Below the pieces are notes generated by a model, which saw only the letters and a program-made list of their open reading frames with translations, was not told the origin of the DNA and made no database searches. The position numbers and the translations under genes were made by a program. A stretch of DNA of 64,000 bases from Streptomyces sp. BA2 (GTDB lineage Bacteria > Actinomycetota > Actinomycetes > Streptomycetales > Streptomycetaceae). The stretch covers positions 558,001-622,000 of the forward strand of contig NZ_WSRO01000002.1 in the NCBI RefSeq assembly GCF_009769735.1. The letters run 5' to 3'. Position 1 is the first letter of the stretch; each line of letters starts with the position of its first letter. Below, piece after piece: positions 1 through 6,746 of the stretch.

Positions 1-99
1 CGATGCCTCGACGAGTGCGGCATCCAGGGTGCGGGCGTCGGCCGGGCTGACCGCGCTGAGGTCAACCAGTTCTGATTCGACACCGTACGGCTCGGTCAC
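1..99 (-). CDS. 5' part of a possible FxSxx-COOH RiPP precursor gene (runs off the left edge)
   Basis: Reading leftward from a GTG at 99, the frame is open to the window edge and gives 33 residues. They begin MTEPYG and contain ELVDLSAVSPADARTLDAAL. The pattern LVDLS-x-V followed by an L/AR-x-LD helix resembles the N-terminus of FxSxx-COOH peptides, the cyclophane RiPP precursors that are modified by an FxsB radical SAM enzyme. The diagnostic C-terminal F-x-S-x-x lies outside the window, so the family call is an inference. The competing rightward frame ends at a TGA at 73-75 and looks less protein-like. A weak purine-rich ribosome site precedes the GTG. Confidence 0.35.
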   Translation of the reverse strand, partial: MTEPYGVESELVDLSAVSPADARTLDAALVEAS

Positions 100-176
100 A
101 CCGGACTCACATCTCTGAATGGGCAGCGACGCTGCAGCGGCCGGACAGGAGTGGGCCCCTGCCTAGCGGGGCTCGA

Positions 177-192
177 CAGTCCAGGTGGACTG
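177..192. promoter_or_regulatory. Palindrome upstream of the LPMO gene, possible operator
   Basis: CAGTCCAGGTGGACTG has perfect 7-bp arms around GG and lies about 240 bp upstream of the LPMO start. Chitin-utilisation genes in Streptomyces commonly carry DasR or direct-repeat operators containing TGG/CCA elements. This palindrome does not match the usual DasR site closely, so the binding protein is unknown. The rest of the gene-free stretch from 100 to 434 shows nothing else I can name. Confidence 0.3.
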
Positions 193-434
193 ACGGGTCA
201 CGATAGCGCGCCACGATGGCAGATTCGAATGGATTTGACGTAGACCCGATCGTTTTCGCCCACCTCCTCACAAGCTCCCCTGAGCTGCGCTGCTGGGCGA
301 CGACTGATTCGGACGTGATGCCGGTGGGTGAGCCGGCGGCACAGGAGGCCGTCGAGGTCGCGGCAACCAATCCGCGCCCGGCGGCGACTACGACGCGAGC
401 CGCTCATCGGAAACTCCCCGAAGGAGACGTTCCC

Positions 435-1442
435 ATGAACATTCCCCGCTCCCCCGTGCTCGTCCGAGCCCGGTCCCGCGTACGGCATTCGGTGCGGGCC
501 AGGCGCCTCGCCTCTCTCGCCGGCGCCACGGGCATCGCCGCCGCTGCCGTCCTTGCGGTCCCCGGCACGGCCGCCGCGCACGGCGTGGCCATGGTGCCCG
601 GGTCGCGGACCTACCTGTGCTACAAGGACCTGCTCGCCAACTCCTCCACCCAGATGCCGACCAACCCCGCCTGCAGGGCGGCAGTTCAGGAGGCGGGCAC
701 CACGCCGCTCTACAACTGGTTCGCGGTACTCGACTCCAACGCGGGCGGCCGCGGCGACGGCTATGTCGAGGACGGCACGCTGTGCAGCGCCGGCGACCGC
801 AGCCCCTACGACTTCGCCCCGTACAACGCCGCCCGCACCGACTGGCCCGTCACCCATCTCACCGGCGGCGCCACCATCGAGATGAACTACAGCAACTGGG
901 CGCACCATCCGGGCAAGTTCAAGGTGTACGTCACCAAGGAGGGCTTCGACCCGGAACAGCCCCTGGGCTGGTCGGATCTGGAGAACGTACAGACCGTCCA
1001 GGACCCGCCGCAGGAGGGAGGCCCTGGCAGCGAGGCGGGCCACTACTACTGGGACCTGCGGCTGCCTGAACGCACCGGCCGGCACATCCTGTTCGTCCAG
1101 TGGATCCGCTCCGACAGCCAGGAGAACTTCTTCTCCTGCTCGGACGTGGTCTTCGACGGAGGCAACGGCGAGGTCACCGGACTGACCGGTGGCGAACGGT
1201 CCGGCGCCGCGGTGACCGCGCTCGGCGCCGGCAAGGAGAACACCAAGGCCGATGCGGTGCACGAAGACCACGGAGACGGCGACGCCACCCCGGACATCGA
1301 GAACGCCGCCTCCGAATCGCCCACGGGCTCTCCTGGCGTCGGCCTGGTCAGCGCCCTGGCAGGTGCCGGGGCGGTGGTCCTGGCCGGCGGTACCGTCCTG
1401 CACCTGCGCCACCGCAGGCCGGACAACGCCACTGACCGGTAA
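435..1442 (+). CDS. Membrane-anchored AA10 lytic polysaccharide monooxygenase (chitin/cellulose-active type)
   Basis: This is a 335-residue secreted copper oxidase predicted to cleave chitin or cellulose chains oxidatively. The ATG at 435 follows AAGGAG at 421-426; the frame stays open upstream but that extension has no signal peptide. A signal peptide ends in TAAA with His49 as the first mature residue, the first histidine of the copper histidine brace. The second brace histidine is His157 or His158 in NWAHHPGKF. The axial Phe and core Cys of the family are in FFSCSDVVF. After the roughly 200-residue catalytic domain comes an Asp/Glu/His-rich linker and then a C-terminal membrane helix followed by RHRR, so the enzyme is probably tethered to the cell surface rather than released. 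No carbohydrate-binding module is present. Confidence 0.9.
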   Translation: MNIPRSPVLVRARSRVRHSVRARRLASLAGATGIAAAAVLAVPGTAAAHGVAMVPGSRTYLCYKDLLANSSTQMPTNPACRAAVQEAGTTPLYNWFAVLDSNAGGRGDGYVEDGTLCSAGDRSPYDFAPYNAARTDWPVTHLTGGATIEMNYSNWAHHPGKFKVYVTKEGFDPEQPLGWSDLENVQTVQDPPQEGGPGSEAGHYYWDLRLPERTGRHILFVQWIRSDSQENFFSCSDVVFDGGNGEVTGLTGGERSGAAVTALGAGKENTKADAVHEDHGDGDATPDIENAASESPTGSPGVGLVSALAGAGAVVLAGGTVLHLRHRRPDNATDR

Positions 1443-1563
1443 GGGCCATGAGCTCCACACGCGTCGGCAGCCAGGACTGATGTTTCGCACCACCCGGGGC
1501 ATTGCACGGTCAGCCGCGCGATGCCCCGGGCGCGTACGGCAGTCCCGTGGTCTTCGGCGTGCG

Positions 1564-2001
1564 TCAGCGGACCCGGTCGCAGACGAGCGCCAACGTGCCG
1601 TGCTCTCCCGCTGCCTGGCTGACCAGCGTCCACTGCCCGGTGGGCAGGCCGCCGTCGAAGAGACGCAGGTCGACTTGAGGTCCGTGACCGCCTCGGCGGT
1701 CGGCTTGTCGACGATCGTCGTCCGCTCCCACGGCGCCTCGCCGAGAGTGGACACGCGGGTCGGCACCCTCCATGCCGATGACAGTGGGCCAGAAAGCGAG
1801 GAATCCCTCTGCGTTGATCCGCCCGAGCAGGGCTGTCGTCGCCGGTTCCCAGAGGCTGGTCAGGAGGTCACGGGCGACGTCGGTGTGGGCGTACGGCATC
1901 ACCCAGCTCATATCCAGGGGGTTGTCCGGCGCGGCGTAGTGGCCGTCGAGGGAGAGGCTCATGTTGGTGACGACGCGGCGGCCGGCGGTCTGCTCAGTCA
2001 C
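1564..2001 (-). pseudogene. Decayed dihydrofolate-reductase-fold (RibD C-terminal-like) protein
   Basis: The reading frame from a GTG at 2001 starts VTEQ and soon gives NMSLSLDGHYAAPDN, WEPATTALLGR and AEGFLAFWP, typical of Streptomyces 'dihydrofolate reductase family' proteins of about 190 residues. Homology then jumps to a second frame (TLGEAPWERTTIVDK, about 1690-1750) and back to the first (LRLFDGGLPTGQWTLV to the stop at 1564). At both junctions a block of the usual sequence is missing: the segment between ADPR and the TLxEAPW motif, and the segment after the AVTDLK helix. Only about 145 codons remain. Two internal out-of-frame deletions make this a pseudogene. The start overlaps the stop of the upstream ArsR/SRPBCC remnant by 4 bp. 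Confidence 0.8.
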
Positions 2002-2441
2002 TTCGTGCTGCTGTCTGTGCCGTCTGTGACGCGGGAGTCGTGCGGGTCCATGGCGAGGGTCGCCGCGAGCTTGTCGAGGCTCTGGCCGAAGCCGATCTCG
2101 ATGCCTGCGATGAAGTCGGCGCCTCGAAGACGAGCTCGGATACGCGGAGGCCGTCCGGCGTCCACCACCGTGCGAGCAGGCGGCGCTGGTAGGTGACGAC
2201 GCCGGCGCGGTCGAGGACTTGGAGGTGCTTGGTCGTCTGCGGCTGGCGCGCCTCGGCCAGCTGGGCGAGGACACCCACGGGACGGGGCCGCTCGGCCAGC
2301 AGGCTCAGGAGCCGCCAGCGGGCCGGGGCGGCCACTCAGGCCGGAACCGCGCGCGGCGTCAGGTCGGCGGAGCCCCAGGAGCGGGCGACCAGCAGAGCTG
2401 GAGCGCACGAGTATCGGATAGCGTCCCTCTCCTTTGGACAA
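1998..2441 (-). pseudogene. Decayed ArsR-type regulator joined to an SRPBCC (AHSA1-like) domain remnant
   Basis: One frame (from about 2335) encodes an ArsR winged helix: ARWRLLSLLAERPRPVGVLA, then QPQTTKHLQVLDRAGVVTYQ. It continues directly into LARWWTPDGLRVSELVFEA, an early AHSA1/SRPBCC motif, with the wing and linker missing. A different frame then supplies only the end of an SRPBCC domain, FIAGIEIGFGQSLDKLAATL, ending at 1998. The roughly 80-100 residues expected between VFEA and the final helix are absent. ArsR regulators fused to or followed by SRPBCC domains are common in actinobacteria and often sit beside DHFR-fold genes, as here. The 5' boundary is uncertain because the N-terminal frame also seems disturbed. 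Confidence 0.7.
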
Positions 2442-2455
2442 GTGAGAGGGACGTC

Positions 2456-2932
2456 GTGCTTTTGCAGGTGCGAGGCTGGGGAGCCCGCCAGTGGGTTACT
2501 TTCGGGGCGATCGCGTTCGGGGCGCTGTTCACGGCCATCGGGTTGATCCTGGCGGGGGTGTCGATCTCGTTCCTCGCGGATGCAAAGCGTGCCCCGGGCA
2601 CGGTGGTGACGCTGGAGTGGCGCAGCGATCACGGCGGCTCATCGCGCAAGACGCGGGGTAGTGACGGACCCGTGGCGTACCCGGTGGTCGAGTTCACGTC
2701 GGCGGACGGCGCACCGCGGACGTTCCGGAGCTCGATGGGTTCCAATCCGCCGTCGTACGAGCGGGGTGAGCGGGTCGAGGTGCTGTACCGCGCCGATTCC
2801 CCCGAGGACGCGCGTATCAATGGGTTCGTCTCGCTGTGGTTGCTGCCGCTGATCTTCGGAGGGATCGGCCTTGTGATCCTGGGGGTCGGAACGACCATTG
2901 CGGTGGTAGGGCGAAGGCGAAGGCGTGCCTAG
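2456..2932 (+). CDS. DUF3592-like two-helix membrane protein
   Basis: The product is a 158-residue protein of unknown function. The chosen GTG at 2456 follows GAGAGGGA with normal spacing; an alternative GTG lies at 2468, and the longer upstream frame is antisense to the decayed ArsR gene. The first helix (WVTFGAIAFGALFTAIGLIL) is followed by an extracytoplasmic segment with a beta-strand pattern: GTVVTLEWRSD, YPVVEFTSADG, ERVEVLYRADSPEDARINGF. A second helix (LLPLIFGGIGLVILGVG) leads into a basic RRRRRA tail. The motif VxYPVVxF...VLYxxxxPxxAxI is the DUF3592 signature. It transcribes toward the alanyl-tRNA synthetase-like gene but ends before that gene's own leader. Confidence 0.75.
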   Translation: MLLQVRGWGARQWVTFGAIAFGALFTAIGLILAGVSISFLADAKRAPGTVVTLEWRSDHGGSSRKTRGSDGPVAYPVVEFTSADGAPRTFRSSMGSNPPSYERGERVEVLYRADSPEDARINGFVSLWLLPLIFGGIGLVILGVGTTIAVVGRRRRRA

Positions 2933-2984
2933 GCCGGACGAAAATCGTGTGCGGCCGAGATCCGCGCGCGTTATCGTCGGCCTT

Positions 2985-3053
2985 ATGAACGTCACCGGTC
3001 CACACACCACCGCGACCGCGCGAGCGCCCAGCTCGCCGGTTGCCGCCGCCTGA
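2985..3053 (+). CDS. Putative alanine-rich leader peptide (22 aa) of the alanyl-tRNA synthetase-like gene
   Basis: A 22-codon frame runs from ATG 2985 to TGA 3051-3053, peptide MNVTGPHTTATARAPSSPVA followed by two more Ala. Six of 22 residues are alanine: three GCG codons interleaved at 3012-3026 and three consecutive GCC codons just before the stop. There is no Shine-Dalgarno site, but TATCGT at 2972-2977 is a plausible -10 element that would start transcription at about the ATG, giving a leaderless mRNA as is common for actinobacterial attenuator peptides. Its position directly before a terminator hairpin and an AlaRS-like gene suggests it senses charged tRNA-Ala. This is an inference from sequence alone. 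Confidence 0.5.
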   Translation: MNVTGPHTTATARAPSSPVAAA

Positions 3054-3101
3054 CGTACTTCCCCTCTCCACCGGCGACCGGACACGGTCCGCCGGTGTTT
3101 T
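3033..3101 (+). terminator. Attenuator: terminator hairpin with a mutually exclusive antiterminator
   Basis: CACCGGCG (3069-3076) pairs perfectly with CGCCGGTG (3090-3097). An inner ACCG/CGGT stem lies in the loop and TTTT follows at 3098-3101, making an intrinsic terminator. TCGCCGGT (3033-3040), inside the leader-peptide codons, is exactly complementary to ACCGGCGA (3070-3077), so it would pair with and open the terminator's left arm. A ribosome stalled at the early Ala codons (3012-3026) would leave 3033-3040 free and allow read-through. A ribosome reaching the stop at 3051-3053 would cover 3033-3040 and allow termination. No T-box features were seen. Confidence 0.55.
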
Positions 3102-3189
3102 CGTGGTCTCCGTGGTGTTCCCGCCCCGGTTCTCATGCGCGGACCTGTTGTCCGGTGCCTCCCCGCTGTGATTGCGAAGGAGCCACCCC

Positions 3190-4380
3190 ATGAACACCGG
3201 ATTGAACTCCCAACTGAGCACCGAAGACGTCGTCCGCACGTTCGTCGAGTACTTCGAGGAGCGTGGACACCGCCGGATCACCGGTTCGACGCTGCTGCCC
3301 CCGCCCGGCGACCCGGTGCTGTTCACCACCTCGGGCATGCATCCGCTCACCCCGTACCTGGAGGGGCGGCCTCATCCGCTCGGCAGGCGTCTGGTCAACG
3401 TGCAGCGCTGTCTGCGGACCACGGACCTGGAGGAGGTCGGCGACTCCACCCACCTGACCGTCTTCGAGATGCTCGGCACCTGGTCACTCGGCGACTACGA
3501 GGGGCAGCAGAGCCTCCACTGGGGGTACGACCTGCTCACCGACGGGTTCGGCATCGACCCGCGTCTGCTGCACGTCACCGTCTTCGGCGGCGACGACCAG
3601 GTCGGGCCCGACACCGCCTCCCTCGAACTGTGGCAGGACCGCGGGGTTCCGGTGGAGCTCACCGTCGAGGACAACTGGTGGCCCAACGGGTCCACCGGGC
3701 CGTGCGGACCCGACTCGGAGATCTTTCTGTGGACCGGCGACACCCCGCCCGAGTCCACGCCGACAGGGGACGACCGCTGGGTGGAGATCTGGAACCACGT
3801 GATGATGCGCCACCGTCGGCTCGTCGACGGGACACTCGTGCCGCTCCCCCAGCGCAACATCGACACCGGTCTCGGTCTGGAACGGCTCTCCTCGCTGCTT
3901 CAGGGGCGGACGTCGGTGTTCGAGTGCGACCTCTTCGCCCCCTGGCGAAGCCTCGTGCCGGGCCTGTGGCAGCTGGACCAGCCGAGCCTGCGACTGGTCT
4001 GCGACCACCTCCGCTCGGCCATGGTGGTGATCGGCGACGGAGTACGCCCCGCCAACACCGGCCGCGGCTACGTCCTGCGCCGACTCGTACGACGCGTCCT
4101 CACCGTGCTGTGGCGTGACGCCCCCTCGCGACAACTGACCGATCTGCCGGTCGAGTTGGTGCGGCACACCTCGGGCCACTTCCGTCAGGACGTGGATCCG
4201 CACGACGTGCGGCGCGTGCTTATCGAGGAGGAGCGGCGGTTCAGGCTGCTCCTGGATCGGGGGCGGCAGGTTCTTGCCCGGCCCCGGTTCCAAGGCCCGC
4301 TCGACGAGGGGGACTTCCACTACCTCCATGACACCCACGGTCTGCCGCGCGATCTGGTTCTGACCCTGCGTCAGGGGTGA
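3190..4380 (+). CDS. Alanyl-tRNA synthetase-like protein lacking the editing and C-Ala domains
   Basis: This 396-residue protein matches the aminoacylation half of bacterial AlaRS (normally about 880 residues). It begins FVEYFEERGHRRITGSTLLP and has the class II motif-2 region (NVQRCLRTTDLEEVGDSTH, then FEMLGTWSLGDY). It also has the tRNA-contact motif GSTGPCGPDSEIF and the motif-3 region NIDTGLGLERLSSLLQG. It stops right after the conserved HDTHGLPRDLVLTL segment, so the editing domain and oligomerising C-Ala domain are absent. The ATG at 3190 follows GAAGGAG. It may be a specialised alanyl transferase or a paralogue making Ala-tRNA for a side pathway; the housekeeping alaS should lie elsewhere. 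A leader peptide and attenuator precede it, and its last 10 bp overlap the convergent LysR gene. Confidence 0.75.
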   Translation: MNTGLNSQLSTEDVVRTFVEYFEERGHRRITGSTLLPPPGDPVLFTTSGMHPLTPYLEGRPHPLGRRLVNVQRCLRTTDLEEVGDSTHLTVFEMLGTWSLGDYEGQQSLHWGYDLLTDGFGIDPRLLHVTVFGGDDQVGPDTASLELWQDRGVPVELTVEDNWWPNGSTGPCGPDSEIFLWTGDTPPESTPTGDDRWVEIWNHVMMRHRRLVDGTLVPLPQRNIDTGLGLERLSSLLQGRTSVFECDLFAPWRSLVPGLWQLDQPSLRLVCDHLRSAMVVIGDGVRPANTGRGYVLRRLVRRVLTVLWRDAPSRQLTDLPVELVRHTSGHFRQDVDPHDVRRVLIEEERRFRLLLDRGRQVLARPRFQGPLDEGDFHYLHDTHGLPRDLVLTLRQG

Positions 4381-5279
4381 GGAAGCTGCCCGGCCACGGT
4401 CCGCAGCACGTCGACCAGGGCGGCCACCGCCGGGCGCCGTTCAGCGGAGGCGCGGCACACCACGACGACGTGCCGCTCGATCCGCTCACGCAACCGCAGC
4501 ACGTCGAAGCGTGAGGCGCGGAGGCCGAGCATCAGCTCGGTCACCGTGCTCACGCCGATGCCCGCCTCGACCAGGGCCAAAGTCGCCGCGGTGTCGGTGA
4601 CTTCGTGCCGCACGTCCGGTTCGATGCCCGCGCGGCGGCACACGGTGCGTACGGCGCGCCCGTAGTAGCTGTCGGCGGACGGCAGGATCCACGCCAGATC
4701 CCGGGTGTCGGCCAGGGCGGCGCGGTCGCGGCCGTCCATCCAGCCGGTGGGCACCGCCAGGGCGAAGCGCTCGCGGTGGAGCCGGGTCACGCGCAGAGCG
4801 GCGTCGCGCGGGATGGGCACGTCCGGGTAGTCCAGGCCGAGCGCCAGGTCGACACCTCCCGAGGCGACGGCGTCGTACACCTCGTCCACGTCCATGTCAC
4901 GGCTGTGCACGGAGAGTTCGGGGTGGGCCGCGTGCACCTGGCGCAGGGCCGGCGGGAGGATCTCGGCGGCGGCCGTGGCGAACAGGCCGACCAGCAGGGT
5001 GCCGGAGACCGCGCCGCGACCGCGCTCCAGCTCCTCGACGGCTTCGGCCTCCGTGGCCAGAATCCGCTCGGCGTGCCGGGCCAGCGTGGCCCCGGCGTCG
5101 GTGAGCTCGACCCGGCGGCCCGCCCGGCGGAGCAGCGGTGTCCCCGCGGCCTTCTCCAGCGCGGCGATCTGCTGGGAGACGCCGCCGGGGGTGTAGCCCA
5201 GGGCCTTCGCCACGGCGGTGATGGTGCCGCGCCGGGTCAGCTCCACCAAGGACCGCAGCTGGGAGCTCGTCCAGTCCAT
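4371..5279 (-). CDS. LysR-family transcriptional regulator
   Basis: This 302-residue regulator has an N-terminal winged HTH (LRSLVELTRRGTITAVAKAL, then YTPGGVSQQIAALEKAAGTP) and a periplasmic-binding-protein-like effector domain starting near GTLLVGLFATAAAEILPP. The start at 5279 (MDWTSSQLRSL) matches the usual family N-terminus; an upstream ATG would add 13 residues. It is divergent from the lysine/aminoadipate catabolic operon that starts at 5501, and the 221-bp gap holds a direct repeat and an inverted repeat, so it is the likely local activator or repressor of those genes. The effector is not evident from sequence; a lysine-pathway intermediate would fit. Confidence 0.88.
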   Translation of the reverse strand: MDWTSSQLRSLVELTRRGTITAVAKALGYTPGGVSQQIAALEKAAGTPLLRRAGRRVELTDAGATLARHAERILATEAEAVEELERGRGAVSGTLLVGLFATAAAEILPPALRQVHAAHPELSVHSRDMDVDEVYDAVASGGVDLALGLDYPDVPIPRDAALRVTRLHRERFALAVPTGWMDGRDRAALADTRDLAWILPSADSYYGRAVRTVCRRAGIEPDVRHEVTDTAATLALVEAGIGVSTVTELMLGLRASRFDVLRLRERIERHVVVVCRASAERRPAVAALVDVLRTVAGQLPHP

Positions 5280-5402
5280 GAGGCCACCATCATCAGGCGG
5301 CCGTATAGAGATCGTCAATGATCAGGAGCAGGATCTGTTCATGGACGTCAACGGTTGGGTTGCGTCACGATGGCGGGCAGCCAGCTGATCAGCGCCCCGC
5401 GA

Positions 5403-5465
5403 GTTACTGAGCAAGTTACTGACGGCCATGCCCCGCCCGTGAACTGACGCCTCTTCAGGTCAGTT
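5403..5465. promoter_or_regulatory. Candidate operator region for the LysR regulator
   Basis: Two elements lie between the divergent LysR gene and the FAD oxidoreductase gene. A direct repeat GTTACTGA occurs at 5403-5410 and 5415-5422 (12-bp period). An inverted repeat AACTGAC (5442-5448) / GTCAGTT (5459-5465) has a 10-bp spacer. The inverted repeat lies only about 36 bp from the TTG start, so it may be a repressor site or the promoter-proximal activator site. No clear -10 could be chosen. Confidence 0.4.
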
Positions 5466-5500
5466 GTTCCGGACGTCGGCCTCTGGAAAGGATCGGCCTC

Positions 5501-6706
5501 TTGTCCTCGTCACCGCTTCCGTCCACCGCTCCCGCCTCCGCCCCCGCTTTCCGCACCCTCCCGCCGACCGCCGATGTCGTGGTCGTAGGTGGGGGCGTGA
5601 TGGGGGCCTCCATCGCCTTCCACCTCGCCGAGGCGGGGGTGTGCGACATCGTCGTCGTCGAACGCGGCGAGCTCGCCTGCGGCAGTTCCGGCAAACCGAT
5701 CGGCGGCGTGCGCGCCCACTTCTCCGACCCGCTCAACATCGAGCTCGGCCGGCGCAGTCTCCGCGCCTTCCAGGACTTCCCGCACCGGCCCGGCGCTGAC
5801 ATCCGCCTGGACACCGTGGGCTATCTCTTCCTGCTCACCGGCGAGCGGCAGGTCGCGGAGTTCACCGAGAGCGTGCGGCTGCAGAACAGCCTGGGCGTGC
5901 CGAGCCGCATGATCGACGCCGACGAGGCCCGGCGTCTCTGCCCGTATCTGAGCACCGAGGGCCTGGTGGCCGCCGTCCACTCCCCCACCGACGGGCACGC
6001 CCGGCCCGGCCTGGTCGTGCACGGCTACGCCGACGCGGCGGCCCGGGCGGGCGTCCGCTTCGCCACGCACACCCGCGTCACCGGCATGGACACCACCGGC
6101 GACCGCGTCAGTGCCGTGCACACCGACCGCGGCACCGTCGCCTGCTCCACCGTGATCTGCGCGGCCGGCGCCTGGTCAGGGCAGATCGGGGCCATGGTCG
6201 GCGTCGGCCTTCCCGTCCGGCCGGTGCGCCGCCAACTGGCCTTCACCGAAAGGCTTTCGCCGACGGCTCCGCGTATCCCCTTCACCATTGACTTCACCTC
6301 GTCCGCGTACTTCCACAACAGCGACGGCGGGCTGCTCCTCGGCCTGGCCGACCCCCGCCAGGCCGACGGTTTCGACACCACTTGGACCCTGGAGTGGCTT
6401 GACCTGTTCCAGGACGTCGTACGCCGTCGCGCCCCCGCCCTCGCCGCGATGCCGGTCGCCGACGGCTGGGCGGGCCTGTACGAGGTCACGCCCGACCACA
6501 ACGCCCTGATCGGCCGCTCCGGCGAACTGCCCAACTTCCTTTACGCCACCGGGTTTTCGGGGCACGGATTCCTCCAGGCCCCGGCGGTCGGCGAGGTCGT
6601 GCGCGATCTCCATCTGGAACGCGAGCCGTGCGTCGACATCGCGCCGATGAGCGCCGACCGCTTCCGTGCCGGGGCCGCGATCCGTCCCGAGGCGCACGTC
6701 GTTTGA
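5501..6706 (+). CDS. FAD-dependent amino-acid oxidoreductase (DAO family), probable pipecolate/aminoadipate-type oxidase
   Basis: The product is a 401-residue flavoprotein of the D-amino-acid oxidase/sarcosine oxidase superfamily. The Rossmann dinucleotide motif VVVVGGGVMGASIAFHLAEA is near residue 25, and the C-terminal FAD motif is in GLYEVTPDHNALIGR and YATGFSGHGFLQAPAVGEVV. The TTG at 5501 is preceded by GAAAGGA. Gene order with an HglS-type dioxygenase and an ALDH7-like dehydrogenase mirrors the Pseudomonas D-lysine/pipecolate route, where AmaA oxidises L-pipecolate. In this organism it could instead oxidise 2-aminoadipate to 2-oxoadipate. The general reaction (amine to imine with O2 or an electron carrier) is secure; the substrate is inferred from context only. 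Confidence 0.82.
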   Translation: MSSSPLPSTAPASAPAFRTLPPTADVVVVGGGVMGASIAFHLAEAGVCDIVVVERGELACGSSGKPIGGVRAHFSDPLNIELGRRSLRAFQDFPHRPGADIRLDTVGYLFLLTGERQVAEFTESVRLQNSLGVPSRMIDADEARRLCPYLSTEGLVAAVHSPTDGHARPGLVVHGYADAAARAGVRFATHTRVTGMDTTGDRVSAVHTDRGTVACSTVICAAGAWSGQIGAMVGVGLPVRPVRRQLAFTERLSPTAPRIPFTIDFTSSAYFHNSDGGLLLGLADPRQADGFDTTWTLEWLDLFQDVVRRRAPALAAMPVADGWAGLYEVTPDHNALIGRSGELPNFLYATGFSGHGFLQAPAVGEVVRDLHLEREPCVDIAPMSADRFRAGAAIRPEAHVV

Positions 6707-6746
6707 CCCCTCCCCCGTTCTGGACCGTCGGAAAGGCAGACCTTCC

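Noticed and set aside
198..1766. 522-codon leftward frame across the LPMO gene
   Set aside because: It is antisense to a clear LPMO; only its first 30 or so codons (about 1680-1766) carry real homology, as the middle of the decayed DHFR-fold gene.
2933..3189. T-box riboswitch before the AlaRS-like gene
   Set aside because: No T-box bulge, specifier stem or stem I architecture was seen; the leader-peptide model explains the hairpins.
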